Shown piece by piece: positions 10,244-19,339 of a DNA stretch of 64,000 nt (within the stretch, counting starts at the first letter, position 1; each line of letters opens with the position of its first letter). This stretch comes from Chaetoceros tenuissimus (lineage: Eukaryota > Bacillariophyta > Thalassiosirophyceae > Chaetocerotales > Chaetocerotaceae). The stretch lies in the NCBI GenBank assembly GCA_021927905.1, contig BLLK01000020.1, positions 744,001 to 808,000 of the forward strand. Direction: 5' to 3'. The notes below the pieces were generated by a model. That model was not told the DNA's origin and did not search any database. It worked only from the letters and a program-made list of their open reading frames with translations. A program made the position numbers and the translations under genes.

Positions 10244-11899
10244 CTACTTGCTATGACTTGCAATCACCTTGTTCTGACCTGCCTTGTACGCTGCCACAGA
10301 TGGACTCTCCAAAGTAAAGAAAAAGGACGGAATCAACTCAGGCTTACCAACTCCCTCCAACGCATTACGGAACACATTCATCATCATCAACGCAGATACT
10401 GGAGTATTCGCCATCATTGTATTGTGTACAAGCGCTTGTCTCACCAAACAATCAATATCAGCCTGATGAGGATGAGCATCCATCGGATCCTGGAAAAACA
10501 ACATTCCACCAAGACCACCACTACACATCAACGCTACCAACTCCGCATCTCCTCCAAGCGGACCACTCTTACAACTTGGACCAAACACAATCTGATCTGC
10601 CTCATCCTTAAACACCTCACGCAACATTGTCATGGTAGAGTTTGTTCCAGTAAGACGAAACTTCTTCAAAATATTTTTGTTCGCCAAAACAAACTTCTTC
10701 ATGGTAGCTTTCATACCATTGTGGGATACCAATGCAAGACATCTCATCTCGGAAGGAGCAAATGCAGCACTGAAGTCGTGATCTTGATGTGCACTGACAT
10801 TTTTGTCGATGGTTGTTTCGTTTGCTTCATAGTCTTGAATGTGAAGAATATCACGGAAAGGGTATACCTTGGATGCGATTTCTTCAAGCATGTCATCTCT
10901 ATCTTGTTCCGCTTCCTGAGCAGCAATTTCCAATTGACTGGACAATCCTCCAAGTCTTGTGGTTGCTCTCAAGTTGGATTTCTGTACAGACTCATAAACA
11001 AAAGTCTAGAAAGGATGGAGATATATTTTAGATAAACCCTCTTTTGATTTTGTTAATATGTTCAATATCCAAAAAATGACTCACCAACATAATGACAAAC
11101 TCGGAAATATCAAGCAAACCTATGAAAAAGATGAGTTTATTAAGAAAATGGATCAAAGAAAAGACAATGTTTATATATATGTCATTCTTACCTGGCTTCT
11201 GCTTTGAGAAATCATTCATGACGGACTGTGCTTGCTCAAAAGTAACTTCCTGTTCCAATACACTTTCGAGAGCACTTTGAAGTTCGATGACATCAACGAA
11301 ACCTTTATAATCACATCATAGGTAAGATTCAATTCAGATCAGGGCGAGAGGAGTAATACAAGTTCTACTGCGCAGAGATACGTACCATTGTTATCGTCAT
11401 CACATTCAAGGAATACATCCTTCCACTTTTTGTGAGATTCTGCGTAGTCATACTTACGAGCAGATTCTTCTGTCATCTGTTTGAAACATAGGTGCAAATA
11501 ATGAGTGATTCTGATTGTATTTCATATGTCAAAGAAAAATGCACATCATATACTCACCGTTTCACCACCATCAAAAGCATCGAGAGCAGTTTGGATAATG
11601 CTCTTCCCCATCATGCTCTTCTTTACACTTTCGGTGAAGGAATTATTTCTTTTGATTTGACGTCTTTCAGGCTCAGGCGAATCAGGTGCTGCAAATCCAA
11701 CCTTTCTCGCTGGAGGTGCTGGAAGGAACTCTTCTCCTTCGTCTTCAAATGATTTGGATGCTGCTGGAAGGAAATCTTCTCCTTCGAACGCGACCTTTTC
11801 CACAGCTGGAGCTGCCTTCGCAGCATTGCTGTCTGCAATAGGAATCTTCATGCCTTCTTCAACAGAAGATTTGATCAAAGTACTGTTCTTGCATCCCAT
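10244..11899 (-). CDS. Myristoylated EF-hand methylglyoxal synthase, copy A
   Basis: Five exons: complement of 11558-11899, 11386-11476, 11192-11302, 11085-11119 and 10244-11005; 446 residues, every junction GT-AG and in phase. The N-terminus MGCKNSTL is a textbook N-myristoylation site (Gly2, Ser6) with a palmitoylatable Cys3. Residues 20-110 are low complexity. An EF-hand follows, loop Asp140-Glu151 (DDDNNGFVDVIE), with all canonical calcium ligands, then a second, degenerate EF-hand (SKQKPGLLDISEF). Residues 280-400 match methylglyoxal synthase: LALVSHNG, LTGT, SGPLGGD (Asp346, the proposed catalytic base) and FFQDPMDAHPHQAD (Asp366, His373, Asp376). The enzyme converts dihydroxyacetone phosphate to methylglyoxal and phosphate. 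Predicted: calcium-responsive and membrane-tethered. The position equivalent to E. coli Asp20 is Asn. Confidence 0.88.
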
Positions 11900-12923
11900 T
11901 TTGTTGATATATGTGTTGGTAGGGTTTTTGTGTGTAGCTTTGGGAAATGATGACGAATAAGTGTGAGCAGGCAAGTTCAGTGCTCGGTGGAACGTTCAGA
12001 AGGAAGGGAAAAAAATTGGAATTTAGCCCAATTTGTCTCCCATCAGATGTCTTACCTTATGTCTTACAGGGATACTTAATGGTCTGCTGTCGTCACCAGT
12101 GCGACCACATCACTTTTTCAAGAAGAATATCACTTTCTGCGTGACTCAAAATTGTATGTAATTTTGTTTTATTGAAGTTCCGAGTGGAACAGGGTAAAGG
12201 CAAGCAACAAACAAAACGGCGAAACTTCCAGATGAACATAAATGTATCAATAACAGTCTTGAATTTCGAGTGAAAGAGGAATTGATGAGATGAAAAAATT
12301 CGGGTCTCAGTAGTGTGTATGACCAAGAGACGAAAATAGATGCTTTCACCGAAGAATGCGTCACAATGGGAATGGATTCGATTCTAAGTGATGAAACAGT
12401 CCATTCTTTTCGTCGTCCTTTGTTAACTTTGAATCTTGTTTTATGTATTTCATCTCTATTCATACCAATCCGTCATGTACGTCAACAAAGTAACAGAAGT
12501 AATACTTGGAGAAAGTTGAGCTTTCGACGCTCTACTTATTTATGAAAAGTTACATATTGAGATATGAGCATTTCAAGACATCTTTTCTAATCACATGGTT
12601 CAGAAACATTCTTCCCCTGACTATACATACATGAATGATGTATTTTGATTGCTTATGGAAGGATGCCAAATAATGAAAAGTGAAGAATAGTACATATCCA
12701 ATAGATGGATACAATAAATATGTCAGTTTTTCAGTAAAATACTCAGTTACGGTTGCACCAGAAATAAATATGCGAGAATGCAAGAAAAGTACGAGATGAA
12801 AAAGGAAAACATGGCGGTAAGTGATGATGAAACCAAAATGAAAAAACTCTCTTCGGATATTGGGAATACGTATTCAATTTATTAAATACGTTTCCTTATT
12901 AATAAAATGTCTTTCTCAATCTC
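11900..12923. other. Intergenic between the two methylglyoxal synthase genes
   Basis: This kilobase holds the 5' region of copy A and the 3' flank of copy B. Open frames here (for example minus 12146-12463) lack start context, homology or splice logic and look like chance. No repeat, RNA gene or motif stands out. Confidence 0.5.
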
Positions 12924-14582
12924 TCATATGGTATTGAAATTTCTATTTGCTATATGACTTGCAATCACCTTGTTCTGACCTGCCTTGTACGCCGCCACAG
13001 ATGGACTCTCCAATGTAAAGAAAAAGGACGGAATCAACTCAGGCTTACCAACTCCCTCCAACGCATTACGGAACACATTCATCATCATCAACGCAGATAC
13101 TGGAGTATTCTCCATCATTGTATTGTGTACAAGCGCTTGTCTCACCAAACAATCAATATCAGCCTGATGAGGATGAGCATCCATCGGATCCTGGAAAAAC
13201 AACATTCCACCAAGACCACCACTACACATCAACGCTACCAACTCAGCATCTCCTCCAAGCGGACCACTCTTACAACTTGGATCAAACACAATCTGATCTG
13301 CCTCATCCTTAAACACCTCACGCATCATTGTCATGGTAGAGTTTGTTCCAGTAAGACGAAACTTCTTCAAAATATTCTTGTTCGCCAAAACAAACTTCTT
13401 CATGGTAGCTTTCATACCATTGTGGGATACCAATGCAAGACATCTCATCTCGGAAGGAGCAAATGCAGCATTGAAGTCATCATCTTGATGTGCACTGACA
13501 TTTTTGTCAATAGTTGTTTCGTTCGCTTCATAGTCTTGAATGTGAAGAATATCGCGAAAGGGGTATACAAGTGATGCGATTTCTTCTAGCATGTCATCTC
13601 TATCTTGTACAGCATCTTGAGCTGCCATGACTAATTGAGAGGTTAAAGAATTTCTTGATGCTCTTAGACTACGTTCATGTACGGTTTCATGAACAAAAGT
13701 CTGGAAATACATTCATTGGTTAGAGTGGAAGGAAATACTACAAGATAATATGATTTATTTCAGTGTACTCACCAACATGACGACAAACTCGGAAATATCA
13801 AGCAAACCTATGTACGAAAATGAAACAATGATAGGTTGAGTTACACATGACTCTTCTAGCATATATTTTGTTCAAATGCAATTGTGCTCCAATTGATGTG
13901 CTTACCAGGCTTGTGCTTCGAGAAATCATTCATAACAGTTTGGGTTTGCTCAAAAGATACTTCTTGATAGAGTACACTTTTGAGAGCGTTTTGAAGTTGT
14001 GGAACATTGAGGAAACCTTGACGTAGATAGACATTCAGATGATTGAACATTGGTTAGAATGAATTGAATTTAGAGAAAGAGTGCAAACATGTGTATAGAA
14101 TGTGAAACGTACCAGTATTATCTTTATCAAATCGCATGAAAACATCCTTCCACTTCTGATGAGACTCTGTGAAGTTGATTCTACGCGAAGAAACGGCCCG
14201 ATTCTAAATGAAATGTTGAAAGATATGATGAGTCAATTCTTCAATCCTCGGAGAAATTATGACAAAAATCTATACGCACCAACTGAGGACGATCGCTTAC
14301 AGTCAAACTGCTCTTATGAAGATCGATAGCAGCTTGAATAATGGTGCTTCCACGGAAATTACTCTTAGTAGAGGCAATGGAGTCAGAAAATACAACACTC
14401 TTTGCAGCAGTTTTTCCACTGGTTGCAGATTCTCTATCAGGAAGGAAAGCTTCTCCTCCTTCTGTGAATGAGACCTTTTCCACAGCTGGGGCCATCTCGA
14501 CTCCAACCTTTTTATCTACAATTGGAAGTTTCATTCCTTCTTCAGCAGAAGATTTGATCAAAGTACTATTCTTGCATCCCAT
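12924..14582 (-). CDS. Myristoylated EF-hand methylglyoxal synthase, copy B
   Basis: A tandem paralogue of copy A with the same five-exon layout: complement of 14301-14582, 14113-14203, 13906-14016, 13773-13807 and 12924-13700; 431 residues. Exons 2, 3 and 4 are exactly 91, 111 and 35 nt in both genes. The MGCKNSTL lipidation motif is kept, while the low-complexity region has diverged. The EF-hand loop is DKDNTGFLNVPQ: position 12, normally Glu, is Gln, so calcium affinity should be reduced. The methylglyoxal synthase domain is nearly identical to copy A, including GGD and DPMDAHPHQAD, and differs mainly at the extreme C-terminus (IANRNFNTI). The contrast between a near-identical catalytic exon and diverged regulatory exons suggests gene conversion or strong selection on the enzyme part. 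Confidence 0.87.
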
Positions 14583-15273
14583 TTTGATTTTGTATACGTT
14601 AGATCTTGTTGTATGAGAGTTTGCGTACTAGAGTTTGTGTTGAACAAACGAAACTATGATGAAAGATGAAAGCCAAAAGCAAACTTTTCCGATTACACTC
14701 GTGAACCAATGGACGGACAGCATTTTCTCACACATCATCATATTAGTCTTGCTAACGGTGGCGAGCATGCCGAATAAATGACACGTCAATACTTTCACAT
14801 AAATTCTTCTTGATAGGGTTAATTTATATATATTTGTCATATACAGACTCAAAATTCGTTAAGTATAATTTCTCCGATATCTCATTCCCATCAAATATTC
14901 CACGTCATAGGTCTAAAAACTACGCAATGATTGGCTTGCCTGTTCTTCTTCTAGTAAACGTAATTGAAATTAGTATCTTGGCGCGAAGAATCAACTTCAA
15001 ATCAAACGTCAGTGCAGGAAGAAAGATTATTAACTACTGTACTACATCAATCGTTCAAAGCAGCTGCGAGGGGAATGAGCTTGTTTCCATCTGAGAAGTA
15101 AAAAGATGGATCCATAGAGAGACAATATTTGTAACATCCATGCCTTGATGAGTTGATGAGATAGTTGTCTTTATAAAGACTAATAGTCTTTATCATTTTA
15201 TTGCAAGAGAGAGGTGACATAAAGAGACATTCCCATTGTCATCCACTTTTCCCTGTGCTTCTAGTCTAGCCTA
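14583..15273. other. Intergenic up to the transposon insertion
   Basis: Contains the upstream region of methylglyoxal synthase copy B. Scattered frames such as plus 14810-15094 have no recognisable features. The region ends at the TA target site (15272-15273) of the DNA transposon. Confidence 0.5.
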
Positions 15274-15484
15274 TTATTGTTTTCGAAAAAGATGGAAAAG
15301 AGAAAAAAAGAAAAAAAGGCAAAAAAGAAAACATTTCTCGACCACCACTATAACACCTAGTAAAAACTACGTTTGCTCTTTTCTCTATGAATATAGTACC
15401 TATTCACCTAAAAAGTGGTTCAATCTCTACCTACTAATCAAGCTTGAGAAGACTGGAGTATTAGTTTACGGTGAAAGGATGCCT
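15274..15484 (+). repeat. Left 211-bp terminal inverted repeat
   Basis: Perfect inverted match to 17895-18105. It contains an A-rich stretch (AGAAAAAAAGAAAAAAAGG) and ends with GTGAAAGGATGCCT, so that the ATG of the passenger gene lies inside the repeat. The same ATG in the right copy faces the transposase gene. The repeat probably supplies transposase-binding sites and the promoters for both genes. Confidence 0.92.
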
Positions 15485-16241
15485 AATCCTAGAAAGAATC
15501 GAAGAAGCACTTCTGAGAGCAACAAAACTACAAGCTCAAAGAAGGCTCGGACACAACGTCCCTATAGGTTGGCTATGCATGTACAGACCTATGCTAAGCA
15601 AAACCCAAATGCAAAGGTCAACCCAATGGAGAAACCTTTTGAAATTGAGTATGATTTCAATAAGCATACTTTCAGTAGAATCAAAGCAAAGATTCAAGAA
15701 AGTATTGGAACTGAAAACTTCCGTTCAAGATTCCCTGAGTATGAGGTACTAGACACATCCTACGGCATCAAGATTTGGAATGGAAAGCGATCAAAAGACA
15801 AAAGATCTTCTTCTTTGAAGAGTATTACCTCTTTTACAATTGATGAAGGTACTGCAGATCCAGAAAGTATTTGGACAAAGTATCCAAGTGAAGCCAGAAA
15901 GATTTTACGACATAGAGTGTGGGAGGGAGAAATTAGAAATGAAACTTTTCGACTTCATAATGAGTTTGAAGAGTAATGTTCATCCAAGACGAGGTGCTTT
16001 TGAAGAGCGTATTTTTTTAATTAAAATGAGCTCTGGGGAAGAGTGTGTATATACCAAGGAAGAAAGTAAATATACAACACTCTCTTCCTTGGTAAATATT
16101 GCAAATATTCAAAAGGGGGAAATTTTGCATATCACCAGTGCAGTTCGAACTGAAGCTTCCGAGGATTCAGAGGGTTATGGGATTTCAGATGATGATGGAG
16201 AGGGTAGTCAAAATGAGGTATCTCAAGATAGCTCTTCTTAG
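15479..16241 (+). CDS. Transposon passenger protein, reading frame broken near 15975
   Basis: Starting at the ATG at the inner edge of the left repeat, 165 residues can be read to a TAA at 15974-15976: a basic Ser-rich head (RRSTSESNKTTSSKKAR) and a compact region (FRSRFPEYEVLDTSYGIKIW, WEGEIRNETFRLHNEFEE). A different frame then continues without interruption (NVHPRRGAFEERIFLIKMSS) to a Ser/Asp/Glu-rich tail ending at 16241. A single-base shift at GAGTAATG would join the two. It could be a recent frameshift mutation, a spliced join or a +1 recoding site at the stop codon. I do not recognise the family. It is not the transposase; an accessory or DNA-binding role would be a guess. Confidence 0.55.
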
Positions 16242-16714
16242 ATAGAAGATAAAGAATAACAACCCTATATATTTGCAACTTGAAGCCATCTTTTTCTCCT
16301 TCTCTTTTCCAAAAAGCTAGCATTGGGGCCGACGACCTTGTATTATTTCAACAAACTGATCAGCCCATCTGACACTAGCCATAACAATCAACAGATACTC
16401 TCTTAGCAACCCACACAGAACCCTGTCTGGATGTAGTTGACGCCACTCGCCACTGTGATCGCGCAATGGTCACGGGTCTGTAGCAGTACTTTCTACAACA
16501 GGGGATTGAACTTCGACAGACTATTATTTGTGTTTGATTCCAAGCAAGACTTACGGCAAGCTGGGTGACTGACAGGACTTGAACCAATGCACAACCAAAA
16601 TTCTTCTTGCATAGTCTCGAATAAAGAAATACATAAAGGAAAGATTTTTGTCCTCACTTTTCTAAATGCAATATTTCATTAATCGAGAAAATAATATATA
16701 TACAATTTAATTAT

Positions 16715-17770
16715 TTATAGTGAATGATTTACAGTTAATGCTACTATAAGATTTGATGCAAGCTCTTCTTCTTCTACTGTCGTCAAGATTTGATTGCTTA
16801 GTGGAACCTCACATCGTCGGAATTCTTTTATGCATATGTCACGATTTCTACTTTGAAATGCAGCCATGTGAGTGCGATACCAATCATACTCAAAGGCTAT
16901 TTCATTTTTCTTCAAATGATTTTTATAGATATTGAATGCCAATTCTATCGGGTTCAAATCTGGAGAATATGGTGCTGTATACAGCAAGTAAGCACCAGTA
17001 GCACGTATCATATCAGCTACACGAGAATCCATGTGTGTCGAGGCATTGTCCATTACAACTATGGATCTTGCTTCAGCTTTTAGAAAATTTCCAAGAGTCG
17101 GACACAAGAAATTTTCTACCCAGCTTTCAAAATATTCTGCGTTGACAGTTCCAGCGGCTCCTTCTGATGATATTTCATCTCGTATTACGCAGTCAACAGT
17201 TTCTGAAATAAAACCGTTGATATCCAGAGCTGCAATCATTGTATATCTGACAGTATTTTTGAACCAGCGTTTCAAGGCCACTCCACCAGAGTTCCTCTTT
17301 CCCCACGCTCTTCTCCTACGTGAGGCCCTTCTATCTTTATGTGTTTCATCAACAAAAACTATTTGAGCTGGATCAGACACTAAGGTCTCCAGAGCTCGTT
17401 TGTATCTTAGTCTTTCAACTTCATTTCTTTGTTTTGCGCTTTCATAGCACACCTGTAGAGAAAGACCTAGCTTCTCTGTCAAAATACGATGGATGGTTGA
17501 AAGAGACAGCAGTGTCTTGTTATTTTTTGCTAGCGCCTGTTGAATCTCATCAAGAAAAAATTCTGGATGCTCTTCTATGATTGCTCCAACTGCCTCCACA
17601 ATAGCATGAGTCACAATGTTTGTGTACTTGCACTTTTTATATAGTTTCCTCAACTTTTTTCTCTCTGCTTTTGTTTCATATGGATACTCTCCATACTTTT
17701 TATAATGTGAGTACCAATTATGGAGTGTACTTTTTGGAATAGAATATTTTGCAGCTGTTTCTTTTAGCAC
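16715..17770 (-). CDS. DD34E transposase (IS630/Tc1-mariner)
   Basis: The 351-residue frame has an N-terminal helix-turn-helix (LKETAAKYSIPKSTLHNWYS), an IS630-type linker and an RNase H-like catalytic core. The catalytic triad is the Asp in VFVDET, the Asp in VVMDNASTH and the Glu in YSPDLNPIE; 34 residues separate the last two, the DD34E spacing. No ATG opens this frame: it begins at GTG, although homologous-looking sequence continues upstream (HIEELIELHPGRP) to an in-frame TAG at 17825-17827. The ATG in the right terminal repeat is in another frame. Either a short intron or a 5' lesion is present; if a lesion, this copy may not make full-length enzyme despite its pristine repeats. Confidence 0.88.
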   Translation of the reverse strand: MLKETAAKYSIPKSTLHNWYSHYKKYGEYPYETKAERKKLRKLYKKCKYTNIVTHAIVEAVGAIIEEHPEFFLDEIQQALAKNNKTLLSLSTIHRILTEKLGLSLQVCYESAKQRNEVERLRYKRALETLVSDPAQIVFVDETHKDRRASRRRRAWGKRNSGGVALKRWFKNTVRYTMIAALDINGFISETVDCVIRDEISSEGAAGTVNAEYFESWVENFLCPTLGNFLKAEARSIVVMDNASTHMDSRVADMIRATGAYLLYTAPYSPDLNPIELAFNIYKNHLKKNEIAFEYDWYRTHMAAFQSRNRDICIKEFRRCEVPLSNQILTTVEEEELASNLIVALTVNHSL

Positions 17771-17894
17771 ATGGTCTATTGGACGACCTGGATGTAATTC
17801 TATAAGTTCTTCAATGTGAACTAGCTAGACAAACGTGTTCTTTCCTCTTGCCCCACGGCAATTTTTGACTTGAAGATTGCACATTACTTGACTC

Positions 17895-18105
17895 AGGCAT
17901 CCTTTCACCGTAAACTAATACTCCAGTCTTCTCAAGCTTGATTAGTAGGTAGAGATTGAACCACTTTTTAGGTGAATAGGTACTATATTCATAGAGAAAA
18001 GAGCAAACGTAGTTTTTACTAGGTGTTATAGTGGTGGTCGAGAAATGTTTTCTTTTTTGCCTTTTTTTCTTTTTTTCTCTTTTCCATCTTTTTCGAAAAC
18101 AATAA
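17895..18105 (-). repeat. Right 211-bp terminal inverted repeat
   Basis: Exact reverse complement of 15274-15484, followed by the TA target duplicate at 18106-18107. Its inner edge supplies an ATG (ATGCCTGAGTCAAG on the minus strand) facing the transposase gene. Confidence 0.92.
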
Positions 18106-18311
18106 TAGCAGGAGTCTTGTTATCTGCACAATGTATTTCACTTCACTCAAAATTTGTCGATCCTGTTTTTTAGAAGTGCGCGATGTCAAAGAGCAACCCA
18201 TCTCAAGATTTGAAGAGAAGTGTAACACAAGTGAAGTTCATCACTACATACATGAACATGAGGTGGTGATACTGATGAACAAGGGAAATGTTTACCGTAC
18301 CGTAAAGGATC

Positions 18312-19304
18312 ATGATCTCATCTCATAAAGGATCAACTCTCACCTCTTCCAAACACGCTGGCAGCAATGTATCCTTCTTACCGAAGCTACAGGAGAATGA
18401 TGCATCAACACTGGTATCGTCGGTTGACATAGCGAGCCAAAATACATCGGTCTGGCTCTACATACCAAACATAATGTGTTATGCTCGAATAGCTCTTTCC
18501 TTCGCATCTATATATACTGCATCTCAAATATATACTGTTCAAACAGGAAGTGAACCATGCCCTGGTAGTGTGATCTTCTTCCTACTCACAATTACTTCAT
18601 GGGTAGCGTCTTTTATATTGGATCATTTTGATGGCAAACTTGCTCGGAAATATAATCAATGTTCAGATTTGGGAATTTTGCTAGACATTATTGCTGATAA
18701 TCTGCTTAGAACAAGTAGCTATTTGGGATGTGTAGTGACATACTATGGAAAGAATCTAATTTTAGATGATGCTAAAGAAAACAATGTAGTATCGCAAATC
18801 ACGAATGGATGGATATTAGTTTGTACGTGTCTTCTATTATCAAGTATGGAATGGATTACTCTTTTAGCAACGCAACTAGTGACTCTTCATCGGAAAAAGA
18901 AACACTGGAAAAATGTATCAGAAGCAGAAGATCTTTTTGAGAAAAGCAATGATAATGATAATATCCATATTGAGGAGAAAAAACTTTTGCTAGAGGAGGA
19001 ATGTATGGAAATGCATGATAGCTCAAAAACCCCGTGGTGGATAGAAAGCATTTTTCGAAATAACTTTCACAATCCTCTCGGTGTAATTACAATATATGGA
19101 TCAATGGGTTGTGGATTGGCAAATTTCTTCTTCATAAATGGAGATATTCTAAGGAGTGTAATACCCTCTTGGACCATCCCATGCATTCACATTGCAATTC
19201 TATTTGCATACATAGGTCGTGTCCTTGCATTGCTTTGTGAGGTATATTTCTGCTATGATTTATTTCAACTAATCATACAACTTGATTACAATAAAAAAGA
19301 ATGA
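18312..19304 (+). CDS. CDP-alcohol phosphatidyltransferase (phosphatidylinositol synthase-like)
   Basis: A 330-residue membrane enzyme. The family signature D-x2-D-G-x2-A-R-x8-G-x3-D-x3-D is complete at residues 104-129 (DHFDGKLARK ... GILLDIIADN). Several hydrophobic helices surround it. Such enzymes move a phospho-alcohol headgroup from a CDP-linked donor and act in the ER or Golgi membrane. Residues 95-130 look most like eukaryotic phosphatidylinositol synthase, but an acidic, Glu/Asn-rich loop of about 60 residues (EAEDLFEKSNDNDNIHIEEK) is inserted between helices, which ordinary PI synthases lack; substrate assignment is therefore tentative. The transposon lies just upstream, so an N-terminal exon or promoter could have been separated from this frame. 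Confidence 0.8.
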   Translation: MISSHKGSTLTSSKHAGSNVSFLPKLQENDASTLVSSVDIASQNTSVWLYIPNIMCYARIALSFASIYTASQIYTVQTGSEPCPGSVIFFLLTITSWVASFILDHFDGKLARKYNQCSDLGILLDIIADNLLRTSSYLGCVVTYYGKNLILDDAKENNVVSQITNGWILVCTCLLLSSMEWITLLATQLVTLHRKKKHWKNVSEAEDLFEKSNDNDNIHIEEKKLLLEEECMEMHDSSKTPWWIESIFRNNFHNPLGVITIYGSMGCGLANFFFINGDILRSVIPSWTIPCIHIAILFAYIGRVLALLCEVYFCYDLFQLIIQLDYNKKE

Positions 19305-19339
19305 TGTAAAAATCTATACAAATAGCTCTACTAAATTAA

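Larger units (their letters stand above)
15274..18105. mobile_element. Tc1/mariner-IS630 superfamily DNA transposon with passenger gene
   Basis: A 2,832-bp element bounded by 211-bp terminal inverted repeats that I found identical base for base. It is flanked by a TA duplication (15272-15273 and 18106-18107), the target-site signature of this superfamily. Outer ends read TTATTGTTTTCG. It carries two converging genes, a passenger on the plus strand and a DD34E transposase on the minus strand. A non-coding 470 bp (16242-16714) lies between them. Perfect repeat identity points to recent movement or recent homogenisation. It sits 205 bp before the phosphatidyltransferase ATG, so it may affect that promoter. 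Confidence 0.9.

Noticed and set aside
10253-11035. Plus-strand 260-codon frame opposite the methylglyoxal synthase exon, matched by one opposite copy B
   Set aside because: The shared sequence is explained by conservation of the minus-strand gene; it crosses the stop and introns of that gene and has no recognisable domain.
12146-12463. Minus-strand 105-codon frame between the methylglyoxal synthase genes
   Set aside because: Composition is not protein-like, there is no homologous counterpart near copy B and no splice support.
16560-16600. A tRNA B-box-like sequence (GGTTCAAGTCC on the minus strand) inside the transposon
   Set aside because: The flanking bases do not form a T-arm stem and there is no A-box or cloverleaf upstream, so no tRNA or SINE head is supported.
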